Source of the DNA: Caulobacterales bacterium 32-69-10
Lineage (GTDB): Bacteria > Pseudomonadota > Alphaproteobacteria > Caulobacterales > Caulobacteraceae
NCBI GenBank assembly: GCA_002280485.1
Contig: NCED01000052.1
Location: forward strand, 1 to 33,422
Length of the DNA: 33,422 nucleotides
Direction: 5' to 3'
The position numbers were made by a program, and so were the translations under genes. Numbering within the stretch: the first letter of the stretch is position 1; every line of letters begins with the position of its first letter. This document shows positions 1 to 7,708 of the stretch, piece by piece. The notes under the pieces are model-generated. The model saw only the letters and a program-made list of their open reading frames with translations, was not told where the DNA came from and did no database searches.

Positions 1-64
1 CCTGCGCCACGCCGGCCGGCTGGGCCCTGGGATCGAATAGCCGGACTTGGCCATTATGCTATCA

Positions 65-84
65 CGGGCGCGCCAAGCCGCCCG
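65..84. other. Short inverted repeat upstream of the first gene
   Basis: CGGGCG and CGCCCG arms enclose an 8-nt loop just before the first coding region. No T-run follows, so it is not a clear terminator. Bases 1-64 show no gene I can support; they may hold the end of an upstream unit lying outside the window. Confidence 0.3.
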
Positions 85-101
85 CTGAGGTTGGGGAGCA
101 G

Positions 102-500
102 ATGCGCCGCCGAATCCTGGTCGCCGACGACGACCCCATCCTGCGGGAGATCGCCAGCGAGCACCTGACCCAGGCCGGCTATGAGGTCGCGCTTGTCGAG
201 GACGGGGTCCAGGCGCTGAAGGCGGTCGCCGCGGCGCCCTTCGACCTCATCGTCACCGACATGGTCATGCCCAACCTGGACGGCATCGAACTGCTCCAGG
301 CCCTGAAGCGCGACTATCCCGCCATTCCCGTCGTGGCCATCTCGGCCGGCATGTCGGCGATGGACCCGGAGCTGATCCTTCGCGCCGCGACGGCGGTCGG
401 CGCCGTCTCGGTCCTGACCAAGCCCCTGGTCGGCGAGACCTTCCTCGAGCACGTGCGGGCCGCCCTCGCGGGGGCAGGGGCGGGCGCCGGCCCCGCCTGA
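102..500 (+). CDS. Single-domain response regulator (CheY-like receiver)
   Basis: A 132-residue protein that is a receiver domain and nothing else. The acidic pocket is D9-D10-D11, the phospho-acceptor is D53 in VTDMVMPNLDG, the switch Ser is S81 and the conserved Lys is K107 in LTKP. There is no output domain, so it should act by protein-protein contact, or as a phosphate relay or sink, downstream of an unidentified histidine kinase. GGGGAG lies just before the ATG. The C-terminus is a low-complexity Ala/Gly tail. The HAD gene starts 5 nt after its stop, so the two are probably co-transcribed. The partner kinase and the pathway cannot be told from the sequence. Confidence 0.9.
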   Translation: MRRRILVADDDPILREIASEHLTQAGYEVALVEDGVQALKAVAAAPFDLIVTDMVMPNLDGIELLQALKRDYPAIPVVAISAGMSAMDPELILRAATAVGAVSVLTKPLVGETFLEHVRAALAGAGAGAGPA

Positions 501-505
501 CGACG

Positions 506-1015
506 ATGCGGCTCTATCTCGACTGCGACGGGGTGCTGGCCGACTTCGACGCGGGCGCCATCGCCGTCCTCGGCATGCACCCGCGCCACTACCAGGACCG
601 CCGCGGCCTCTATCGCTTCTGGCACGCCCTGGCCCGCGCCGACGACTTCTACGGAACCCTGCCGTCCCTGCCGGACGCGCGGCAGCTGTTCGACGGCGTG
701 CGCCACCTCAGCCCCACCATCCTGACCGGCGTGCCCCGCGGCGGCTGGGCCGAGGACCAGAAGCGCCGCTGGGCCCATCTGCACTTCCCCGGAACCCCCG
801 TCATCACCACCCGCGCCGCGCTCAAGCGCGAGCACTGCCATCCCGGCGACATCCTGGTCGACGACACCCTGAAGTACCGCCACCTGTGGGAAGACGCCGG
901 CGGCCATTTCGTCCACCACCGGACGGCCGCCGAGACCCTCGCCGAACTGGCCCGCCGCTGGCCCGAACTCGGCGTCGTTCCCCCTCCCCCTGGAGGGGAG
1001 GGCGACTCGGCGTAG
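506..1015 (+). CDS. HAD-superfamily phosphatase, 5'(3')-deoxyribonucleotidase-like
   Basis: A 169-residue protein with all four HAD motifs: DCDGV (nucleophile D6, acid/base D8), T74 in ILTG, K107, and the acidic pair D119-D120 in ILVDD. The short cap and overall size resemble the small NT5C/deoxyribonucleotidase-like HAD proteins that remove phosphate from nucleotides; the substrate is inferred from family resemblance only. It starts 5 nt after the response regulator. The last ten or so residues (Pro/Gly-rich, ending GEGDSA) are encoded by a dispersed repeat element that runs through the stop codon, so the native C-terminus has probably been replaced by repeat sequence. Confidence 0.75.
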   Translation: MRLYLDCDGVLADFDAGAIAVLGMHPRHYQDRRGLYRFWHALARADDFYGTLPSLPDARQLFDGVRHLSPTILTGVPRGGWAEDQKRRWAHLHFPGTPVITTRAALKREHCHPGDILVDDTLKYRHLWEDAGGHFVHHRTAAETLAELARRWPELGVVPPPPGGEGDSA

Positions 1016-1034
1016 CCGAGCGGGGCGGGGGGAC
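980..1034. repeat. Dispersed palindromic repeat, family A, copy 1
   Basis: This element of about 55 bp is nearly identical to 7613-7666. It has two hairpin-forming parts: CCCTCC/GGAGGG and CTCGGC/GCCGAG. It covers the stop codon of the HAD gene and fills the gap to the convergent acetyltransferase gene, where it could act as a bidirectional transcription stop (inference). Confidence 0.85.
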
Positions 1035-1049
1035 GCCAGACCCATCCCC

Positions 1050-1604
1050 CTACAGCAGGATCCGGAACCGCACCGTCTCCGCCCCCTGGTGCAGCGGATC
1101 GTCGAAGCGTCCGACCTCCCGCCCGCCGTTCGCCGTCACCACCGCCTGCGAGGCCGCATTGTCGGCCAGGGTGGTGATCTCCACGTGCGGCAGCCCCAGC
1201 GCCCGCGCCAGGGGCAGCAGCAGGCCGAGCGCCCGCGTCGCCTGGCCCTCGCCCCGCCGCCACGGAACCACCGCATAGCCGATGTGGCCGCGCACATAGG
1301 GCGGCAGATCGGCCGTGCCCGCCTGCCAGCGCAGGCCGATGGAGCCGCAGAAGCCGTCGTCCCAAATCCAACGCCGCAAGCCGGGCAGGCGAGGGACCTG
1401 GCTCCCGTCCGGCAAGGTGATCGGCGCGCCCCTGGCCTCCGGGTCGTCCAGCGACGCCACAAAGGCCGCCGGATCGGCCGCGATCCTGGCCAGTTCCTCC
1501 TGCGCCGCCTGCGGCCGCATGGTGTCCGCCGACCAGCCGCGCTCCAGCGCCTCGGCATAGGCGCCCAGGTGCGCCAGGTCCGGAGCGATCAGCCGCGTCG
1601 CCAT
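1050..1604 (-). CDS. GNAT-family N-acetyltransferase
   Basis: A predicted 184-residue acetyltransferase that would move an acetyl group from acetyl-CoA to an unknown small molecule. The C-terminal half has the GNAT core: IGYAVVPWRRGEGQATRA matches motif A (R/Q-x-x-G-x-G/A acetyl-CoA loop), followed by ITTLADNAASQAVVTANGG, the usual N-x-x-S-x-x-V-x-x-x-x-G motif B. It resembles the 'predicted acetyltransferase' branch of GNAT. I chose the ATG at 1604 because GAGGGG lies 7 nt upstream; a GTG at 1625 would add 7 residues. It is convergent with the HAD gene. The substrate is not predictable. Confidence 0.8.
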   Translation of the reverse strand: MATRLIAPDLAHLGAYAEALERGWSADTMRPQAAQEELARIAADPAAFVASLDDPEARGAPITLPDGSQVPRLPGLRRWIWDDGFCGSIGLRWQAGTADLPPYVRGHIGYAVVPWRRGEGQATRALGLLLPLARALGLPHVEITTLADNAASQAVVTANGGREVGRFDDPLHQGAETVRFRILL

Positions 1605-1670
1605 CCCCGCGCCCCTCAGCCCCACGAAGGCTTATGCATTGATCTAGAACAGCTTTGCAGCCCACCCACC

Positions 1671-1740
1671 TTCGTCATGCTGAGGAGCCCGATGCAATCG
1701 GGCGTCTCGAAGCACGCAAAACCGCAGTGCAGCAGCCCCG
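1671..1740. repeat. Dispersed palindromic repeat, family B, copy 1
   Basis: The core reads TCATGCTGAGGAGCCCG, then a small palindromic tip (CCCGATGCAATCGGG), then GGGCGTCTCGAAGCACGC. The same outer sequence recurs at 4746-4818 (inverted) and 4833-4897 with different tips. It lies in the gap between the acetyltransferase and rhodanese genes. Confidence 0.85.
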
Positions 1741-1749
1741 CTCGCCCCC

Positions 1750-2118
1750 TCAGCCGCCCCCCTGCATCGCCGCGAAACCGCCCGCGACATGGGCGACGTT
1801 ATCCATGCCCATGTCCTGCAGCGCCTTGGCCGCCAGGGCCGAGCGTCCGCCGCCGGCGCAGTACAGCACCACCCGTTTCGCTTCGGAGAACTCAACCCGA
1901 TGCCGCGGGTTCGCCGGATCGGCGATCCACTCCAGCACCCCGCGGGGCACGTGGACGGCGCCGGGCATCAGCCGGGTCGCCTCGACCTCGTCAGGCTCGC
2001 GCAGATCGACGAACAGCACCCCCGGCGCGCCGATCAGCGCCAGGGCCTCGCCCGCGCTGAGCGCCGTCACCACGGCGTCGGCCTCGGCCACGAGCTGGCT
2101 GGCGGTCTTCATCGGCAT
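1750..2118 (-). CDS. Single-domain rhodanese (sulfurtransferase-like)
   Basis: A 122-residue protein made of one rhodanese domain. It has the substrate-side DLREPDEVEATRLMPGA motif (about residues 38-54) and the active-site loop YCAGGGRSALAA with catalytic C87. Such proteins carry persulfide sulfur on the Cys, usually in the cytosol; the acceptor is unknown. There is no signal peptide. AGGAG lies 6 nt upstream of the ATG at 2118, supporting that start over the in-frame ATG two codons later. It reads away from the accessory patch that begins just upstream. Confidence 0.88.
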   Translation of the reverse strand: MPMKTASQLVAEADAVVTALSAGEALALIGAPGVLFVDLREPDEVEATRLMPGAVHVPRGVLEWIADPANPRHRVEFSEAKRVVLYCAGGGRSALAAKALQDMGMDNVAHVAGGFAAMQGGG

Positions 2119-2395
2119 GGCGGGCTCCTGTCGCTCTCAACCCTAACCTAACCCGTCATTCTCGCGCCTGGCCCGAGACTCCAGAGCGCGGATGTCCGTC
2201 GAGTAAGCCGCGACGATTTCGCCCCGGCAAGCTTGCCATTCGCGTCGTCAATCTTCGGGGCGGCGACCAGCGCATCAAGTTGCGGGCGAACCTTGCATAG
2301 CGGACCGCCGAGCCAGGAAAAATCGGGCCGAGAGCTTGCTTGGCGCAAAAAAATGATCCATTTTCCCATTCCACACAGAGGAAAGTCACGATTCT
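2119..2395. other. Intergenic region at the left edge of the accessory patch
   Basis: These 277 bp lie between the divergent rhodanese and 214-aa genes. The left part (about 2152-2195) looks like a decayed copy of the CGTCAT-type dispersed repeats. Base composition falls towards the right, with an A-run at 2347-2353, marking the start of the lower-GC patch. The promoters of both neighbours should be here, but I cannot place them. Short antisense frames across it have no recognisable features. Confidence 0.4.
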
Positions 2396-3040
2396 ATGGC
2401 CTTCTTTGACCGGGTTATCCGTGAGCATTTTGACCGGCAGTTCTTCCTCAATGTCGCTGAGGCGATTGATGGTGCCTTTGCTTCCGCCCATCACCGGGCG
2501 GCGCTAGAGGGGCGCGCGCTTAGAAGCCAGCAGGCCTACGCGCGAGGCACAGATCGATATTTCGCGGTGCAGGCGGCGGTTATGAACACGGCCCTTGAGT
2601 GCGGTGCCGAAGATGTAACTGCCCGTGCGGGGAACTTCCCGATGCCAGTCGCCCGACATCGGCGATTTTTGGTGACCGCCTCAATCACCGACTCGTTGGA
2701 GCATTTGAGGAGATCGAGGGCGCGGCGACTTCTCGCTGGGCTCAATGGGATTCTCGACCCGCACCAACCCGACTTTTGGCGCTCTGAGGCCCCTCTCACC
2801 GATGGGAAGTATTTCGGAATGTTGCTTATCGCAAAAGGTGCCGGAGCCCCTCAGGAACTCCCCTTAGGGGTATTTTTTGGGGTGCCAAGTTCGTCATTCA
2901 AATCCTGGCACTTTTACGAGGAGGTAGGCCGGGTAGCCGAGTTATATGGCGACACGCCGTCGGCGCTTCATCCGACTCGGGTTCCAACCCTGCGCTCGGT
3001 GCCGCGGTCGATTGTTCGCAAAATTCGCAAGACAGATTGA
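2396..3040 (+). CDS. Hypothetical protein, accessory, upstream partner of the XRE-ImmA gene
   Basis: A 214-residue protein I do not recognise. It looks soluble, with no signal peptide or membrane segment. The N-terminus is aromatic and charged (FFDRVIREHFDRQFFLNV), the middle has an Arg-rich stretch (HLRRSRARRLLAGL), and the C-terminal tail is basic (RSIVRKIRKTD). AGAGGAAAG lies about 10 nt before the ATG. Codon use and GC are clearly lower than in the flanking housekeeping genes, suggesting transfer. The XRE-ImmA gene begins 10 nt after its stop, so the two form a likely operon. XRE/ImmA-type regulators often sit beside a protein they control or cleave, so this could be the effector or target of a two-gene module, but nothing in the sequence itself proves a toxic or defence role. 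Confidence 0.65.
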   Translation: MAFFDRVIREHFDRQFFLNVAEAIDGAFASAHHRAALEGRALRSQQAYARGTDRYFAVQAAVMNTALECGAEDVTARAGNFPMPVARHRRFLVTASITDSLEHLRRSRARRLLAGLNGILDPHQPDFWRSEAPLTDGKYFGMLLIAKGAGAPQELPLGVFFGVPSSSFKSWHFYEEVGRVAELYGDTPSALHPTRVPTLRSVPRSIVRKIRKTD

Positions 3041-3050
3041 GTTGATTAGA

Positions 3051-4262
3051 ATGGCTAAAGGGGTTCAGGATTTCGTCGGGTCGCGGTTGGAGGAAGCGCG
3101 CCTCGCCCGTGGCCTGACGCAAACTTCCCTCGCTCAAATGGTAGAACGTAGTTCGTCTACTATCTCTTCCTGGGAGAGCGGTCGGCAGGTGCCTGAGCCA
3201 GATGCGATAGAGAGTCTGGCTTCAAAACTAAATGTTCGACCTAGTCTTTTCCTGCGGCAATCTCCGCCGTCCGAAGCAATGCATTTCTACCGATCGAATA
3301 GTACCCTCACGCTAGGTCTCCGCAAGAAGGCCGAGGCGAGGCTTCAGTGGGCAAAACATCTATTTTCGGAACTAGAGGAGTGGGTAGATTTTCCGGAGCC
3401 AGATTTTCCGCGTCTTGGTCCAGTCAACTATCGCCTTATCGACGAAGCTCAAATTGAAGAATGCGCTCGTGACTGCCGCGCTCGGTGGGGGCTTGGTACT
3501 GGACCTATAGCAGACGTTATCGGCACCTTGGAAACTGCAGGTGCGATTGTCGTCCGGGAAGAGCTGGGCGGCCTCAAGATGGACGGTGTCTCTGCTTGGT
3601 GTGGCCTCGCCAGTCGGCCGTTTGTTCTACTAGCAGAGGATAAAGCCTCAGCGGTCCGGTCGCGGTTTGATGCTGCTCACGAATTGGGCCATTTGATCTT
3701 GCATGAGGGAGTTGATCCCGGAGAACTGAGCACCTCGGAATACGCGGAACTCGAATCTCAGGCGCATCGTTTCGCATCCGCCTTCCTGCTTCCCGCAGAA
3801 TCCTTTATGCGCGACCTGAACGCGATAGACCTAGAGTCGTTTATTATTCTGAAGCGAAAATGGAAAGTTTCTGTTGCGGCGATGATTATTCGCTGCTTCC
3901 AGATGGATGTAATAAGCGAAGAATACAAATCAAAATTATACAAATACATGAGCGCTCGCGGCTGGCGGCGGAGCGAGCCTCTTGATGACGTCTTAATTCC
4001 TGAGGTGCCGCAAGCATTGTCTGCTGCGGTCAAGCTTGTGATTGAGGCGGAAAAGTATACGCGGGATGGCATACTAGAAGCCGTCGGCCTGAATGCTGCT
4101 GATGCCCATCACCCTCTCCGCCGATCCGCCTCCGGCCGTCGGCGCGTCCGCGCGGGCGATGATCGAGGGCCAGTTGGCGATGCTGGCGGAGCTGGCCGAG
4201 ATCGGGATGGAGATGGCCAGGGCGGCCGGGCGCAGGGCCTGCGCCCTCGCCGAGAGCGATGA
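3051..4262 (+). CDS. XRE-HTH / ImmA-IrrE (M78) metallopeptidase, C-terminus replaced at a junction
   Basis: This open frame encodes 403 residues from the ATG at 3051. Residues 7-65 form an XRE helix-turn-helix (SRLEEARLARGLTQ..., SSTISSWESGRQVP). Residues about 155-260 form the ImmA/IrrE zinc peptidase domain, with HELGH at 210-214 and the likely third ligand E236 in ESQAHRFASAFLLP. Family members both bind DNA and cleave a repressor or partner. The match holds to about residue 351 (ILEAVGLNAAD); the rest is Arg/Gly/Asp-rich sequence made by reading the downstream GC-rich gene out of frame. Roughly 25-30 native C-terminal residues therefore appear lost at a junction near 4090-4105. The catalytic domain is intact. 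An in-frame start at 2946 would overlap the 214-aa gene and adds only Arg-rich non-family sequence, so I rejected it. Base composition is lower-GC up to the junction. Confidence 0.8.
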   Translation: MAKGVQDFVGSRLEEARLARGLTQTSLAQMVERSSSTISSWESGRQVPEPDAIESLASKLNVRPSLFLRQSPPSEAMHFYRSNSTLTLGLRKKAEARLQWAKHLFSELEEWVDFPEPDFPRLGPVNYRLIDEAQIEECARDCRARWGLGTGPIADVIGTLETAGAIVVREELGGLKMDGVSAWCGLASRPFVLLAEDKASAVRSRFDAAHELGHLILHEGVDPGELSTSEYAELESQAHRFASAFLLPAESFMRDLNAIDLESFIILKRKWKVSVAAMIIRCFQMDVISEEYKSKLYKYMSARGWRRSEPLDDVLIPEVPQALSAAVKLVIEAEKYTRDGILEAVGLNAADAHHPLRRSASGRRRVRAGDDRGPVGDAGGAGRDRDGDGQGGRAQGLRPRRER

Positions 4263-4734
4263 GGCGAGCGGGCTCGACCCGGCGCTCAGCTACGCCCGGG
4301 CGGCCCGCGCCGTGCGCCTGACCATCGCCCTGCAGTCGAGGCTGCTCAGCGACCTGGCGGCCCTGGACGGCGCCGAGACCAAGGCCCGCGCCGCCGAGGC
4401 GTTCAAGCGCCGCGACCGTATCCATCGCCGGGTCGAGACGATCATTGAGGCCGAACGCGCCGACGCGGACGAGGCCGAGCAACTGTCGTCGGATGTCTGG
4501 GAGCGGCTGACCGACGCGGACGAGAGCGCCGTCCTGGATCGCCCCATCGATGAGGTGGTGGCGCAAATCTGCCAGGACCTCGGGCTCTCCCCGATGCTTG
4601 CCGCGCAAGCCTGGGCCGCCCCGGCCTTCACGGACGCGGACGATGAGGAGCCCGCGGCGTTCGGATCGGAGCCGATGGTTCCGCTCGGCGCGGCGCGGGC
4701 GAGCGCGCCGATCACAGGACTGAATTCAAGCTGA
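4093..4734 (+). CDS. Conserved-type helical hypothetical protein
   Basis: A 213-residue protein, or 210 from the ATG at 4102, of unknown function. It is mostly charged alpha helix: a QLAMLAELAEIGMEMARAAG helix near the start, then long Arg/Glu-rich helices (residues about 65-135), and an acidic, low-complexity C-terminus. There is no membrane segment or signal. It has the high GC3 of the core genome, unlike the gene before it. Its first 160 nt overlap the out-of-frame tail of the XRE-ImmA frame, and no good Shine-Dalgarno precedes either ATG, so its own promoter and ribosome site may have been lost when the accessory patch came in. It could now depend on read-through from the patch (inference). 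Confidence 0.6.
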   Translation: MLLMPITLSADPPPAVGASARAMIEGQLAMLAELAEIGMEMARAAGRRACALAESDEASGLDPALSYARAARAVRLTIALQSRLLSDLAALDGAETKARAAEAFKRRDRIHRRVETIIEAERADADEAEQLSSDVWERLTDADESAVLDRPIDEVVAQICQDLGLSPMLAAQAWAAPAFTDADDEEPAAFGSEPMVPLGAARASAPITGLNSS

Positions 4735-4745
4735 CCCGGGAATGC

Positions 4746-4818
4746 GGGGGCTGCTGCACCATGGCGCTGCGTGCTTCGAGACGCCGGATTTCATCCGGCT
4801 CCTCAGCATGACGAAGGG
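4746..4818. repeat. Dispersed palindromic repeat, family B, copy 2 (inverted)
   Basis: This is the reverse complement of the family-B core: GCGTGCTTCGAGACGCC, palindromic tip CCGGATTTCATCCGG, then GGCTCCTCAGCATGACGA. Its orientation is opposite to copies 1 and 3, so copies 2 and 3 form a large inverted pair between the hypothetical gene and lepA. Confidence 0.85.
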
Positions 4819-4832
4819 GGCGGGTTGTAAAC

Positions 4833-4897
4833 GTTCGTCATGTTGAGGAGCCCGAGGCTGAGCTTGTCGAAGCCTTGGGCGTCTCGAAGCACGCAAG
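4833..4897. repeat. Dispersed palindromic repeat, family B, copy 3
   Basis: Outer sequence TCATGTTGAGGAGCCCG ... GGGCGTCTCGAAGCACGC, with a longer tip containing CTGAGCTTGTCGAAG, a motif that also forms the family-C arms at 6779-6861. It looks like one repeat type carrying another at its tip. It lies about 35 bp beyond the lepA stop and could act as that gene's terminator. Confidence 0.85.
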
Positions 4898-4931
4898 GAA
4901 ACGTCCCCTATGACGCTGAGAGGGACGCCCC

Positions 4932-6737
<1,806 letters not shown>

Positions 6738-6778
6738 TGCGGCGGGCTTTAGCACATCCGAGCTGCCGTGCGACCGCC

Positions 6779-6861
6779 TCGTCCTTCGACAGGCTCAGGA
6801 TGAGGCGGACTTCGGCGGCGGTGCAGTAGAAGGCCTCATCCTGAGCTTGTCGAAGGGCGAG
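6779..6861. repeat. Dispersed inverted repeat, family C
   Basis: Two near-complementary arms, CGTCCTTCGACAGGCTCAGGATGAGG (6779-6804) and CCTCATCCTGAGCTTGTCGAAGGGCG (about 6833-6859), are separated by about 28 bp. The element sits in the divergent gap between lepA and the DUF1134 gene, so it lies in or beside both promoters rather than at a 3' end. Confidence 0.8.
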
Positions 6862-6965
6862 GCTTTCGGGCCCGCCGCCGCCCGGTTCATCGCTCGTTAA
6901 GCATGCCGGGCCATCGTCTTGCGCGACAGCTTTGCGGGGGCAGGCGCATCCGGGAGCAGGGACCC

Positions 6966-7598
6966 ATGATCGACAGAAGACACCTCATCCTGACCGGCGT
7001 CGCCGCCGGCATCGGCGCGCCCGCCATGGCCCAGGACTATCTGCAGCCGCCCTCGGGCACGGCCGAACCGATCGCGCCCCCCGCCACGGCCCAGCCGTCC
7101 TATCCCGCCAAGGCCGAGACCTATACCCGCGAGGAGCTGGTCAACAGCGTGTCCGACTTCTTCGGGGTGACGTCCGAGGCGGCCGCCGGGGTGATCCAGC
7201 GCACCTTCAACGACAATGGCCAGCCCACCGGCTACATCGCCGGCGAGGAAGGCTCCGCCGCCATCGCCATCGGCCTGCGCTACGGCAAGGGCCTGCTCTA
7301 TATGAAGAACCGCGAGCCCCAGGCCGTCTACTGGCAGGGCCCGTCGGTGGGCTGGGACTTCGGCGGCAACGCCAGCCGGGTCTTCACCCTGTGCTACAAT
7401 CTGCAGTACCCGGAGGCGGTGTACCGCCGCTATCCCGGCGTCGAGGGCTCGGCCTATCTGATCGGCGGCCTCGGCGTGAACTACCAGCGCGCCGAACAGA
7501 TCACCCTGGCCCCGGTCCGCACCGGGCTTGGCCTGCGCCTCGGCGCCAACGTCGGCTACCTGTCCTACAGCCGCAAACGCAACTGGTTCCCGCTGTAG
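6966..7598 (+). CDS. DUF1134 periplasmic protein, EipA-like envelope integrity factor
   Basis: A 210-residue exported protein. The signal peptide is MIDRRHLILTGVAAG..., with a twin-Arg pair and an A-M-A cleavage site near residues 20-22, so export may be by Tat or Sec. A Pro/Ala-rich linker follows, then the DUF1134 domain (about residue 55 to the end), including GVTSEAAAGVIQRTF, YWQGPSVGWDFGGNASRVF and a Gly-rich beta C-terminus. The family includes Brucella EipA, a periplasmic protein needed for envelope integrity; its molecular activity is unknown. I start at 6966, where GGAG/AGGG precede the ATG; an upstream in-frame ATG at 6903 would bury the signal peptide. It ends just before a family-A repeat. 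Confidence 0.78.
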   Translation: MIDRRHLILTGVAAGIGAPAMAQDYLQPPSGTAEPIAPPATAQPSYPAKAETYTREELVNSVSDFFGVTSEAAAGVIQRTFNDNGQPTGYIAGEEGSAAIAIGLRYGKGLLYMKNREPQAVYWQGPSVGWDFGGNASRVFTLCYNLQYPEAVYRRYPGVEGSAYLIGGLGVNYQRAEQITLAPVRTGLGLRLGANVGYLSYSRKRNWFPL

Positions 7599-7612
7599 GC
7601 GGGCGCCCTTCA

Positions 7613-7666
7613 CCCTCCCCCCGGAGGGGAGGGCGACTCGGCGCAGCCGAGCGGGGCGGGGGGACG
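7613..7666. repeat. Dispersed palindromic repeat, family A, copy 2
   Basis: This copy matches 980-1034 almost base for base across about 54 bp, with the same double-hairpin layout; the differences fall in the loop positions (CCCCCCGG, GCGCAGCC). It starts 14 nt after the DUF1134 stop codon. Confidence 0.85.
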
Positions 7667-7708
7667 TGTCGGCTTGGTCCTGCCCCCGCTTTGAGGCACA
7701 CAGGTCCC

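Noticed and set aside
2148..2494. Short minus-strand frames at the left edge of the accessory patch
   Set aside because: They overlap the start of the 214-aa gene and a decayed repeat, and have no ribosome site or recognisable sequence.
2946..3050. Longer N-terminus for the XRE-ImmA protein
   Set aside because: The extra 35 residues are Arg-rich, overlap the 214-aa gene out of frame and precede the conserved start of the XRE domain; ATG 3051 fits the family.
4746..4897. CRISPR-like array formed by two neighbouring repeat copies
   Set aside because: The copies are in opposite orientation, are themselves hairpins, are not regularly spaced and have no cas genes nearby.
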